This document shows, piece after piece, positions 50,240 through 58,752 of a stretch of DNA of 64,000 nucleotides (within the stretch, counting starts at the first letter, position 1; each line of letters opens with the position of its first letter). Location: NCBI GenBank assembly GCA_964450955.1, contig CAYVFI010000009.1, positions 111,833 through 175,832 of the forward strand, written 5' to 3'. A program made the translations under genes and the position numbers. The stretch is from CAYNWT01 sp964450955. GTDB lineage: Bacteria > Planctomycetota > Planctomycetia > Planctomycetales > Planctomycetaceae. The notes under the pieces were generated by a model. It was not told the DNA's origin, searched no databases, and saw only the letters and a program-made list of their open reading frames with translations.

Positions 50240-51526
50240 TTAAGTTGCTGTGTTTTGCTTCTTGCGGTGTTCCAGGATTGCCTTCATGAAGTGATCAATC
50301 GCGTCCGTATACAGCCGCATGGCGTGGCCCGGTTTCTTGCGATCGACCGCATTGGCAGCTTCGTCAGCAAGAGCCTGCATGCGGGGGCCGTTAACTTCCC
50401 AGTTTTCCTCTTCACTGGTTCGTTGTAGTTCTCCAACAACAGCCGCAAGGTGAGTCATGAATGCTCGAGTCACCTTTGCCTGTGCGCGACGGTAGGGGCC
50501 CTGGGTTTTTGCACCCTTGCCGGCGTCTGCCACCTTGATGGGCCCTGTCTTTTTGCGATGTTTCCACGCAAACGCCAGCCAGCCGACCAGCCCCATCAGG
50601 CCAATGACCATCAATGCCTGCCCAGCAGTTTTTTGTCCAACAATCCACAGGGAAGCTCCACCCGTCAACCCGGCCAGAACAGCCCATAAGCCGCCCAAAA
50701 GTGCTGGGGACGATTCACTGGGCACGGCCTTCATGGCTGGCAATCGAGAAGCAGATTGGTCTGCGGGCGCGTCGCCGATGTGCACAATTACCACGGTTGT
50801 GTTGTCGCTTCCGCCGCGAAGGTTGGTCAGGTGGACCAATAATTTCGCAGCGTATTTAGGGGCCATCGTGCCGACGATGTATCCAATCTCTTCGTCCTGC
50901 ATATGCCCTGTAAGTCCATCGGAACATAAAATGAACCGGTCTCCGGGCAGAACGGAAATCGGCCCCTCCAGATCGACGTTGACCTTTGCCTCAGGTCCAA
51001 GGCAGCGGGTAATCACGTTGCGTGGGTGGTGCAGGTGAACCTCTTCCGGCTTCACTGTACCTTGCCGGATAAGTTCCCACTGCAGGCTGTGGTCGAAGGT
51101 CAACTGTTCGATGAGTCCGTTTCGGACCCGGTAGGCTCGGGAGTCACCCACGTGCCCGATGTGCAGGCCTTCTGGCCCCAGAGTAATCGCGGTGCAAGTC
51201 GTTCCCATGCGGTCGAAGTCGCGGTTGTGTGTTCCGCGATCGTTGATAACTCGGTTCGCTTCGACCAGCGATTCCACCAGCGCGTCGGCCGGGTTGTGTT
51301 CGGAATCACGGTAATATTCGTGTGGAACCGTGTCGGCCGCCAGTTTGCTTGCCAGTTCTCCAACCGCGTGTCCACCCATGCCGTCGGCGACCAGAAACAA
51401 ATGTCCGCGCGATCTCCACACGCTTTCTTCGGTGCAAACCGTGTACGCGTAAGAGTCCTGGTTGTTTGCTCGGCGAAAGCCCACGTCGCTCAATGAGGCG
51501 TAGGCTACCGACTGCCGCCACTGCAT
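50240..51526 (-). CDS. PP2C-family protein phosphatase with a membrane region
   Basis: Ser/Thr phosphatase domain (about 1-250) with metal-binding RRANNQDS, VADGMGGH, GHVGDSRAY, CSDGLTGH and GGSDNTTV. Two hydrophobic segments (about 278-320) anchor it, and a C-terminal cytoplasmic helical region with a MIT/TPR-like character follows (about 340-428, AVDRKKPGHAMRLYTDAIDHF). It probably reverses the phosphorylation made by Ser/Thr kinases such as those in this window. It is followed by the CHC2 gene. Confidence 0.93.
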   Translation of the reverse strand: MQWRQSVAYASLSDVGFRRANNQDSYAYTVCTEESVWRSRGHLFLVADGMGGHAVGELASKLAADTVPHEYYRDSEHNPADALVESLVEANRVINDRGTHNRDFDRMGTTCTAITLGPEGLHIGHVGDSRAYRVRNGLIEQLTFDHSLQWELIRQGTVKPEEVHLHHPRNVITRCLGPEAKVNVDLEGPISVLPGDRFILCSDGLTGHMQDEEIGYIVGTMAPKYAAKLLVHLTNLRGGSDNTTVVIVHIGDAPADQSASRLPAMKAVPSESSPALLGGLWAVLAGLTGGASLWIVGQKTAGQALMVIGLMGLVGWLAFAWKHRKKTGPIKVADAGKGAKTQGPYRRAQAKVTRAFMTHLAAVVGELQRTSEEENWEVNGPRMQALADEAANAVDRKKPGHAMRLYTDAIDHFMKAILEHRKKQNTAT

Positions 51527-51736
51527 GCTTAACCAATCACGTCAGTCCCCGGGGATGCGGACGTTCCCAGCGATGGTCCGCCTGGGGAATATCGCCCAAT
51601 GCTATGTTACTGCCGTAGTTTGCCGTGCGAAAGCGAACGAAACGGCCTTCCCCCGTTTCTCAGATTCGGGTTAGAGTTAGCCCTTTACCGCGATCTTCCT
51701 GCACTTTCTGCCATTCGGCAGGTTTCGGCTCCTTAA

Positions 51737-52177
51737 ATGGCTCTGCCCAGTCAACATTCCCTCCGTCGTGTGACCCGCTTGCTTGCTGTGTGGGCGGCGG
51801 TCTTATGTACCACGGGTTGCGTGCATCGGCGCATGACCATCGAATCGGTGCCCGGTCGGGCGTTGGTTGTTGTGGACGGCGAAGAGATTGGATTCACGCC
51901 AGCATCCGTAGACTTTACATACTACGGAACGCGCGAGATTAAGCTTATTAAGGACGGCTTTGAGACCATGACCGTGCAGCAGCCTGTACCTGCTCCGTGG
52001 TACCAGATTCCACCGTTCGATTTCTTCTCAGACAATTTCGCATTCGGTCAGATTAAGGATCAGCATCGATTCGTCTATCAGATGCAGCCCAGCGTGACCG
52101 GTCAAGCAGAGACACAGGGGCTAATCGATCGCGCCCAGTCGCTGCGTTCAGAATCGGTGCTCGGCGGCGGGTTCTAG
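51737..52177 (+). CDS. PEGA-domain lipoprotein
   Basis: A lipoprotein signal ends in LCTTGC (Cys about residue 28). The PEGA domain follows (about 33-75: RRMTIESVPGRALVVVDGEEIGFTPASVDFTYYGTREIKLIKDGFE), a short beta repeat thought to bind peptidoglycan or other surface polymers. The C-terminal tail is unknown. It is probably at the periplasmic face of a membrane. Confidence 0.88.
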   Translation: MALPSQHSLRRVTRLLAVWAAVLCTTGCVHRRMTIESVPGRALVVVDGEEIGFTPASVDFTYYGTREIKLIKDGFETMTVQQPVPAPWYQIPPFDFFSDNFAFGQIKDQHRFVYQMQPSVTGQAETQGLIDRAQSLRSESVLGGGF

Positions 52178-52367
52178 CGGTGGCCTTGTCCATTGGCGTA
52201 GTGGGGAATCCTGGCGACCGCGACCTGTGACACGTGCGACGGTGGGAACCAATCGCGGCCGCCCGGAATAGCCTGGAGTCAAACAAAGGACTCTGGACTT
52301 CTAAACGCGAACGGGACGCTGTGTTCAAGCAGGACTCTGCCAGAACCGCAAAAGATTTTGCGAATTG

Positions 52368-53669
52368 CTATGTTCGCTTTTTGAAGAAGTTGAACTTCTT
52401 TGCAGGGGCCTTGCGACGTGATGCGACCGGTTGGCGGTTCAGGTACCGAACCAAATCCAGTTCGAACTCACGCGCGGTTGCGTAGCGGAATTCGGGGTCC
52501 GGAGTAATCGCGTTTAGAATGATTGTCTGAAGCGCGTCGGGAATCGAATAATTAATGTCGCGCGGCGCGGGTGGTTCCTGTTGGAGGATGAGTTCTACCA
52601 GGTCGTCACGATCAGTTGCGGGGAAGCCGGGCGTTTGGCAAATGAGTTCGTACATGGTCATGCCCAGCGAGTAGACATCCGTCTGGACTGTTTGTCCGCC
52701 TTTGATTCGTTCGGGAGCCATGTACCGCAGGGTGCCAACCAGTCGTTCGTCGTCGGACTGAGGCGAATCCAGCGGTTGAGCCAGGCCAAAGTCAGTCATC
52801 CACACTTTCCACGTATCATCGATAAGCAAATTGGCTGGCTTGACGTCGTTGTGTAGGACGCCCTGGTTGTGTGCGTAGTCGACGGCTTGTGCGGCCTGCA
52901 GCATGATTTTGACTGCGGCGTACCAATCAAACAGCGTTAGCGGCTGCGTTTCCTGTGACGTTACCGCGCCCACGTCTTCCAGTTCGCCCAGTAGCTGGAT
53001 AGGGATTTCACAGTCAGTATCAATTTCGGTCACGGTCCGCGGACGGTGGCTGGCCGCCCGAATCGCGCGTGGTTCGACAAGGTGATCTGTGGCCAGTTTG
53101 GCGATGACCCAATCCAGGCCAACGCCTGAAACCAAACGCATTACGTAGTAGCAGTAGCGTTTGTCGGTTCCCGTTCGATAGATCGGAACAATGTTGGGGT
53201 GTCGCATCTTGCGTGCGTTGGTTGCTTCCCGAGTAAACCGTTCGCGCCAGCCGGGAATGCCTGCGGTGTGCCATGGCAGTAGTTTCACCGCGACCTGGCG
53301 CCCGGTGTCTTCCACTGCTTCGAACACAACGCCCATGCCGCCGCGGCCAATTTCTCGAAGCATGCGGCAGCGGCCGAGTTCCGTAATGTTAAACTGTTCC
53401 GGAACACTGTCGCGCAGGTTGTCTGTCTGCTTCTTTTGTTTGAGTTCTTCCATGGCCACAAGAACCGGGAAGTACTCGCGAATTTCCGCAGCCACGCGCG
53501 GGTACAGTCTGGCGTACTCTTCGATTGATGGTTCCTGGCCGGAACGAAATTCATCAACGAATTGCGCAGACAGCAGTTCGACGGGCAATCGTCCGCGTAC
53601 GTTTTGCGTATCCGATACTGTGGGAAATCCGACCGGATCGGCGTCGTAGTTGTCAGTGGGTTCCGTCAT
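52368..53669 (-). CDS. Ser/Thr protein kinase with HND catalytic motif
   Basis: A Hanks-type kinase without a membrane helix. The N-terminal extension (about 1-95) has ESIEEYARLYPRVAAEI-like segments seen in planctomycete kinases. The kinase domain shows GRGGMGVVFEA, VAVKLL, catalytic HNDVKPANLL (Asn instead of Arg before the Asp, so non-RD) and DFG as TDFGLAQ. A long insert with an ELEDVGAVTSQETQ segment lies before the catalytic loop, and the C-terminus is basic. The ATG at 53669 is preferred to the one at 53711. The substrate is unknown. Confidence 0.9.
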   Translation of the reverse strand: MTEPTDNYDADPVGFPTVSDTQNVRGRLPVELLSAQFVDEFRSGQEPSIEEYARLYPRVAAEIREYFPVLVAMEELKQKKQTDNLRDSVPEQFNITELGRCRMLREIGRGGMGVVFEAVEDTGRQVAVKLLPWHTAGIPGWRERFTREATNARKMRHPNIVPIYRTGTDKRYCYYVMRLVSGVGLDWVIAKLATDHLVEPRAIRAASHRPRTVTEIDTDCEIPIQLLGELEDVGAVTSQETQPLTLFDWYAAVKIMLQAAQAVDYAHNQGVLHNDVKPANLLIDDTWKVWMTDFGLAQPLDSPQSDDERLVGTLRYMAPERIKGGQTVQTDVYSLGMTMYELICQTPGFPATDRDDLVELILQQEPPAPRDINYSIPDALQTIILNAITPDPEFRYATAREFELDLVRYLNRQPVASRRKAPAKKFNFFKKRT

Positions 53670-53892
53670 CGACCAAATGCTAAGTAAACGCATGCTGTCC
53701 GTTACCTCCATTGTATCGGCAACAATGGCTCAGGTCGCCGAAAGTTCACGGAGTCGCACGAGTTCTACTAGTCAAACGTCGGCAAAATCAGAACCTCAAC
53801 GGGAATTTGCACGAAAGCCTGGCCATGTCCGCTGCCTGTTTTCCACGCCTAAGGGACAGGCCGGAACGGACCAATGGGTCTGCTGCTAAGAC

Positions 53893-54444
53893 TTAAGCTT
53901 CGAGCAGCATTTGGAGGTACGAACGTTTCTCAGATTCGCCAAGCCCCAGCGTCGTGGTTAACGCCAGGACCGCGTCGCGGGCAGCGTCTTTTGCTGTTTC
54001 GTCGGCCAGCGTTTCCACTTCGACAAACAGTCCCAGTTCGTCTACGCGATCCAGCGTGAGCTGGAAGTGGCGATCGTTCCAATTAATCTCGGCCGTGCGG
54101 CGGTACTTGGTGACGGTTCGAACTTCGCGAAAGCTTAAGGTCGCTAGCATGTCTGCGAACCGAGCTCCATCGGCACTGCCCTGCCCGACTTGCATTTCAA
54201 TCTCTTCTCGCAGCTTGACGACCTTGTCTTTGACCGGGCCCTTGTATGTGACTTTGCTGTGGTCGCCGATGGAACGCACCCGCAGAGCTTCGTCGGTTTC
54301 GCCGAAGTCTCGGTTGGGGTGGTTGAAGTAGCGGTCAGATTGAGTTTCTTCTTCGCCGAATGTTCCGCCTAGTTTTTCGACCGATGCGGTAAAGTCGTCG
54401 AAGCTGGTGACCGCGAACTTCATTTCAATTTCGTACTGCGGCAT
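53893..54444 (-). CDS. CYTH-domain protein, class IV adenylate cyclase-like
   Basis: CYTH fold, with the EIEMK signature (ExExK) at the N-terminus, RVRSIGDHSKVTYKGP and REEIEM further on, and paired acidic metal ligands near LDRVDELGLFVEVET. Members include class IV adenylate cyclase (CyaB) and thiamine-triphosphatase; the family name is safe, the reaction is not. The ATG at 54444 starts the domain; the ORF from 54582 adds an unrelated segment. It is 67 bp after mlaD on the same strand. Confidence 0.85.
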   Translation of the reverse strand: MPQYEIEMKFAVTSFDDFTASVEKLGGTFGEEETQSDRYFNHPNRDFGETDEALRVRSIGDHSKVTYKGPVKDKVVKLREEIEMQVGQGSADGARFADMLATLSFREVRTVTKYRRTAEINWNDRHFQLTLDRVDELGLFVEVETLADETAKDAARDAVLALTTTLGLGESEKRSYLQMLLEA

Positions 54445-54511
54445 GAGTCTGCTGTCGGTTTGCGAGTGAAGGGGTGTTGGCGGTGCTGCAACGGTACGGG
54501 GGTCGCCCGGG

Positions 54512-55624
54512 TTATTGTCGACGTTCTTCGAAGCCGGCCTGCTTGATTCCAGAGCTGCCTCGCAAGGCGCCGCGAACGCCAATGAGTTCCGGGTGCCGCG
54601 CGATTTTGTCGCTGAAGATTCTTAGGTCAGATAGAACCGGTTCGGCGTTCTTTAGGAACACGGCCAGTGAAGCGGCGGTTGCGTTCATGTTTCGATACAG
54701 CGATGGATCCGCGACCAGCCTTTGAATTGAACCGTCGCGTGTTCGCAGTAGTTTTGAAAACTGAGCCAGTTCACCGGTCATGGACTCAAGGTTGACCAAC
54801 GTGTTGTTCAGTCTGGCTGCCATCGGTTTGCTGTTGGCTGCGATTGGACGCATTGCTGTATCCAGGTGTTGCATGTTTTGGTCGACACGCTGCACGGTGA
54901 CGCGGACAGCTTGAATTGCTCCACGCGTGTCGTTGACAAGTTTCGGCAGTGCGTCCAGCGTTTCGCGCAGGCCATTTTGTGTATTGGTGTCGGCAAGAAC
55001 GCCTTGAGCCGACTGCAGCGTTTGACTGGCGGCTCGCATGGTTCGAGTGAACTCTTCAAGTGATGCCAGTGTCGTTTGCATCACGCGTTGCATTTGCTGT
55101 CCGTCGGCTCCCTGCATCGCACTGTTGACGTTTGAACCGACGCGGCCCCACTCGCGCCCCGTTTGTGCGATGACGTCCAGTGCGGTTCCGACGCGTTGTT
55201 CTAAACGGTCGACTGCTTCCATTGGTCCGCTGGCAGCAATGCCCGGAATGGTAACACCAGTCGGTAAATTGGGGGTGCCGACGCCCGGTGAGAAATCGAC
55301 AACTGCATCGCCAAGTAGTGACGTAATAATGCGTGCTTGAGACCCTTCGCGGAGCTGAAACTCAGGGCGAACTCCGATTTTTACCAGCACTCCACCGTTC
55401 TTGTTGTCCATCCTGATGTCGCGGACGGTTCCGATTTGGATGCCGCTCATCCGAACCGCCGACGATGGGTGCAGACCGGTGGCATCGCGAAAGTGCACGG
55501 TAAGTTCGTTGGCGGGTGAGAGGTGTTCTTTAAGTTCGCCAAACTGAAACACCATGACGCCAGCGACGCAGGTGGCTGCCAGGACGAACAGGCCAACGCG
55601 GAATTCCATTTGTCGTTCAGTCAT
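54512..55624 (-). CDS. mlaD: MlaD/MCE-family periplasmic lipid-binding protein
   Basis: An N-terminal membrane helix (about 10-26) and a single MCE domain (about 40-120; ELTVHFRDATGLHPSSAVRMSGIQIGTV), followed by a long helical region typical of longer MlaD relatives. It binds phospholipids in the periplasm and works with the MlaF ATPase and MlaE permease encoded upstream on the same strand (gap 11 bp). Confidence 0.93.
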   Translation of the reverse strand: MTERQMEFRVGLFVLAATCVAGVMVFQFGELKEHLSPANELTVHFRDATGLHPSSAVRMSGIQIGTVRDIRMDNKNGGVLVKIGVRPEFQLREGSQARIITSLLGDAVVDFSPGVGTPNLPTGVTIPGIAASGPMEAVDRLEQRVGTALDVIAQTGREWGRVGSNVNSAMQGADGQQMQRVMQTTLASLEEFTRTMRAASQTLQSAQGVLADTNTQNGLRETLDALPKLVNDTRGAIQAVRVTVQRVDQNMQHLDTAMRPIAANSKPMAARLNNTLVNLESMTGELAQFSKLLRTRDGSIQRLVADPSLYRNMNATAASLAVFLKNAEPVLSDLRIFSDKIARHPELIGVRGALRGSSGIKQAGFEERRQ

Positions 55625-55635
55625 GATGAGACTCC

Positions 55636-56451
55636 TTAGGCCGCGGCCAGCATTTGTTCGATTCGTGAACCAGCTTCGCCGCGAACGAACGATCGAATGC
55701 GTTCGTCATCGGCTTCAAACAGTTCATCGACGTTGCCTTCGAAGACAACTTGTGACTCGTGGTCCTGTAGCATTGTTCTGGGGTACAGCATTGTCACGCC
55801 ATCGGCGACGCGTTTGACTGTGTTCATGTCGTGGGTCACCACAACGCTGGTCACGTTGCTGCGTTCGCGAACGCGGATAATGAGTTCGTTAATTACGTCG
55901 CTCATAATTGGGTCCAGACCGGTGGTTGGTTCGTCGTAGAACATGACATCCGGTTCCAAAACCAGCGCGCGGGCCAGTCCAACGCGTTTTCGCATTCCGC
56001 CTGAGAGTTCTGATGGCATTTTTGGAGCGGTCGTGGCCGGCAGTCCCACTTCCTGCAGGCCCGCGATGACGCGATCGTGAATCTCGTTTTGCGTGAACGG
56101 TGTGTTCTGTCGTAGCCCGAACGCAACGTTTTCGAACACAGGCATGCTGTCGAACAGAGCCGCGTTTTGAAACAAGAACCCGAACCGCAACCGATCGCGA
56201 TCGACCTGTTTTGTTGATCGCGAATGCAGCGACGTGCCGAACCAGTCAATCTGACCCTTGGTCGGTGTCATCAACGCCATCATGAGTTTTAGTGTGACGC
56301 TTTTTCCACAACCACTTTCACCGATGATCACATGTGTCTGGCCGGCAGGGATTCCGAACGACAAGTCTTTGAGCACTGTTTGCTCGCCAAACTCTCGCGT
56401 GACGGAGTGGAATCGGATGACTTCGGTTGGTTGTGATTCGTGTGTGTGCAT
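55636..56451 (-). CDS. mlaF: MlaF-family ABC transporter ATP-binding protein
   Basis: ABC ATPase with Walker A GESGCGKS, the signature LSGGMRKRVGLARAL, Walker B MFYDEPTTGLDP and a switch His in VVTHDM. The GMRKRVGLARA form is typical of the Mla/Mkl family. It powers lipid transport between the membranes together with the MlaE permease. Gaps are 12 bp to mlaE and 11 bp to mlaD. Confidence 0.95.
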   Translation of the reverse strand: MHTHESQPTEVIRFHSVTREFGEQTVLKDLSFGIPAGQTHVIIGESGCGKSVTLKLMMALMTPTKGQIDWFGTSLHSRSTKQVDRDRLRFGFLFQNAALFDSMPVFENVAFGLRQNTPFTQNEIHDRVIAGLQEVGLPATTAPKMPSELSGGMRKRVGLARALVLEPDVMFYDEPTTGLDPIMSDVINELIIRVRERSNVTSVVVTHDMNTVKRVADGVTMLYPRTMLQDHESQVVFEGNVDELFEADDERIRSFVRGEAGSRIEQMLAAA

Positions 56452-56463
56452 CAGGTTTCCTCG

Positions 56464-57324
56464 CTACAGCAGCGAGTTTGTTCCGGGCCAGATGAGGTAG
56501 TAGACCGCGTTCACAAACACGCCCAGCAGGAAGTCGATAATCAGAATCACGACAAACGATGTGACAAACGCTTCCGTCGCAGCGCGGCCAACACCCTGAG
56601 CTCCACTGCCGCAATGGAAACCACGGTGGCATGAGATCACAGCAATCGCGGCTCCAAAAAATACGCTTTTCAGCAGCCCGCTCATCACGTCGTAGCCGGT
56701 TACCATGGCGTCTGCATGGAACCAGTACTCGTGGCTGGATACGCCAAGTATCTCGGTGCTTAACCACCACCCGCCCAGCGTGCCGACGCCGTCTGCAATC
56801 GCGGTCAACAAGGGAATCAGCAGCAGGCACGCCAGAAAGCGGGGCACGACCAGGTACTGAATCGGGTCCGCACCCAATGCGCGGATGCCTTCTATTTGTT
56901 CGGTCACTCGCATGGTTCCGAGTTCCGCCGCTATCGAACTTCCGACCCGTCCCGACAACATGGTCGCTGCGAGTACCGGTCCCAATTCTGTTACCAGCGA
57001 CATCGTGATCACCGCGCCCAGGCGGCTCTCCAGATGCATTGTCACGAATTGGTTGTAAGACTGAACCGCCAGAACCATGCCGATGAATAGTCCGGTGACC
57101 ATAACAACCGGCAAACTGCCGACACCGACAAGGTATAAAGTCGGAACCAGTGTGCTGCGTCGCGTTCCGCCTGGAATACGTTTCAGCACTTGCAGGAAGA
57201 AGATGGCAATGCTGCCCGCTTCTCTCAACACGCGCAGAACCGCGCGACCGGTCGCGACGAACGGATCGAATCGAGGCTGCACTTCAGCCGAACCAGTTGC
57301 GGGCGCGGTTGACATCCTTGTCAC
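56464..57324 (-). CDS. mlaE: MlaE-family ABC transporter permease
   Basis: A 286-residue integral membrane permease. Helices span the centre and C-terminus, and GSLPVVMVTGLFIGMVLAVQ, then LGPVLAATMLSGRVGSSIAAELGTMRVTEQIEG are the MlaE signature. It is the first gene of the mlaE-mlaF-mlaD operon. In diderm bacteria this system moves phospholipids between the inner and outer membranes, which fits a planctomycete envelope. Confidence 0.95.
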   Translation of the reverse strand: MTRMSTAPATGSAEVQPRFDPFVATGRAVLRVLREAGSIAIFFLQVLKRIPGGTRRSTLVPTLYLVGVGSLPVVMVTGLFIGMVLAVQSYNQFVTMHLESRLGAVITMSLVTELGPVLAATMLSGRVGSSIAAELGTMRVTEQIEGIRALGADPIQYLVVPRFLACLLLIPLLTAIADGVGTLGGWWLSTEILGVSSHEYWFHADAMVTGYDVMSGLLKSVFFGAAIAVISCHRGFHCGSGAQGVGRAATEAFVTSFVVILIIDFLLGVFVNAVYYLIWPGTNSLL

Positions 57325-57445
57325 CGACGGGAAGGGAGTAGAGGCTCGTAGTCTACGCTGAATTGGTGCAACGCCGGAATAGAGAACCGAAACACGCTGA
57401 GAGCAGTGTTAGTCTGCATACTTGGGGTGAAACGAGGCACAAACC

Positions 57446-57615
57446 CATCAGTCACCTCGCCCCTTTTTAGGGGAGAGGTCGGGCTGTAAGCCCGGGTGAG
57501 GGGATCGGGCACCTAGAGCAGTCACAACCGAAGCGAACGCTTCTTCGTATCCCGGCCTGCTCTCTCCCGCGGCTGAGACCGCGACCTCTTCCGCAAGCGG
57601 GAGAGGTGACTGATG
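57446..57615. repeat. Composite palindromic repeat with 13-bp terminal inverted repeats
   Basis: CATCAGTCACCTC (57446-57458) and GAGGTGACTGATG (57603-57615) are perfect inverted ends of a 170-bp intergenic element. Inside lie two hairpin modules of the same family as 4447-4508 and 13789-13849, including the 26-bp block shared with 4450-4475. There is no coding potential. Confidence 0.75.
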
Positions 57616-57730
57616 CGCGAACGTTGAACCAGAACCCCGCCAGTAACCAGCGCTCAGCGGTTGAAACCAATCCGTGTGCATGCTGTGATAATAGTCCTGC
57701 CCGTCACGCCATATCTTTGGAGCTGCCTTA

Positions 57731-58552
57731 ATGAGCCTGCGTCAATTTGCTGTTTTTGCCTGCCTGTTTGCTATTCCGGTCACCGGGTTCGCTCAGGAAA
57801 AGAAAGCCGAACTCTCGAACGCAGATAAGGCTTTGATTAAAGCCGTCAGGGACAACGGCGGTCAGGCTCTGCAGTTGGCTCAAAACGACACGCGGCTCAT
57901 GGTTGCATTTCATCTGTCCGACAAAGAGGTCGGAAACGATCAACTGAAGCCACTGGCGAACGCGAGCCAGGTTCACTCTTTGAACCTTCGCGGCACAAAG
58001 ATTACTGACGACGGTCTTCAGACTGTCGGGACGATGACCGGCTTGGTGACTCTGCATCTTGAGAAGACCGCGATTACTGATGCCGGCCTGGTTCATCTAA
58101 AGGGCCTTCAGTCGCTGGAATACCTCAACGTCTACGGTACCGCAGTGTCCGATGCCGGCTTGGAACACCTGGCTGCTCTAAAGAGCCTTAAGAAACTGTA
58201 CATTTGGCAGACGAAAGTAACGGAGGCGGGCGAAGAGAAGTTGAAGTCGGCGTTGAATGGAATCGCCATGGTTCCGGACTTTAAGAAGGACCGCGAGAAG
58301 GCTCGCGTTGAGACGATCCGTGCTGCTGAAGATGCTGCGAAAGCCGCTGAAGAGGCGATGAAAGCGGTTCCGGTGGAAGCGAAGAAGGCGAAGGATGCGA
58401 AGGCGAAAATGGACGCTGCAAAGAAGGCGTTCGATGCGGCGAAGAAGGCCGCTGATGCTGCCAACAAAGCGGCAGCCGACGCAAAGAAGAAAGCGGACGT
58501 GGCGAAAGCCAGGGCGATCGAACTGAAGAAGAAAGCAGATGCCGTCAAGTAA
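57731..58552 (+). CDS. Secreted leucine-rich-repeat protein with a Lys/Ala-rich coiled-coil tail
   Basis: A signal peptide (cleavage near GFAQE, residue 22) is followed by leucine-rich repeats (about 60-165; SLNLRGTKITDDGLQ, TLHLEKTAITDAGLV, YLNVYGTAVSDAGLE) and a long helical tail made of A-A-K-K-A-type heptads (about 185-273). The tail may form a coiled coil or bind acidic surface polymer. LRR domains usually bind proteins. A strong terminator follows. Confidence 0.87.
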   Translation: MSLRQFAVFACLFAIPVTGFAQEKKAELSNADKALIKAVRDNGGQALQLAQNDTRLMVAFHLSDKEVGNDQLKPLANASQVHSLNLRGTKITDDGLQTVGTMTGLVTLHLEKTAITDAGLVHLKGLQSLEYLNVYGTAVSDAGLEHLAALKSLKKLYIWQTKVTEAGEEKLKSALNGIAMVPDFKKDREKARVETIRAAEDAAKAAEEAMKAVPVEAKKAKDAKAKMDAAKKAFDAAKKAADAANKAAADAKKKADVAKARAIELKKKADAVK

Positions 58553-58581
58553 GCGGAAGGCTTGACGCTGCGACAAACGGC

Positions 58582-58614
58582 GAACCCGGCACCTCACCCA
58601 GGCCGGGTTCTTTT
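58582..58614 (+). terminator. Rho-independent terminator after the LRR gene
   Basis: GAACCCGGC (58582-58590) pairs perfectly with GCCGGGTTC (58602-58610) around an 11-nt loop, followed by TTTT. Confidence 0.88.
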
Positions 58615-58752
58615 ATGCGCGGTGGGTTCCTGGAGAGCCGAAGCGGGTGTTTTTTTGGGCTGAACTTGCTCACCGTCACTTCATGCTGTGCAATAAACAC
58701 TCTGCGTGCTCGGGGGGCACGCGTTGCATGTACCACTTAGATTCGTCATCCA

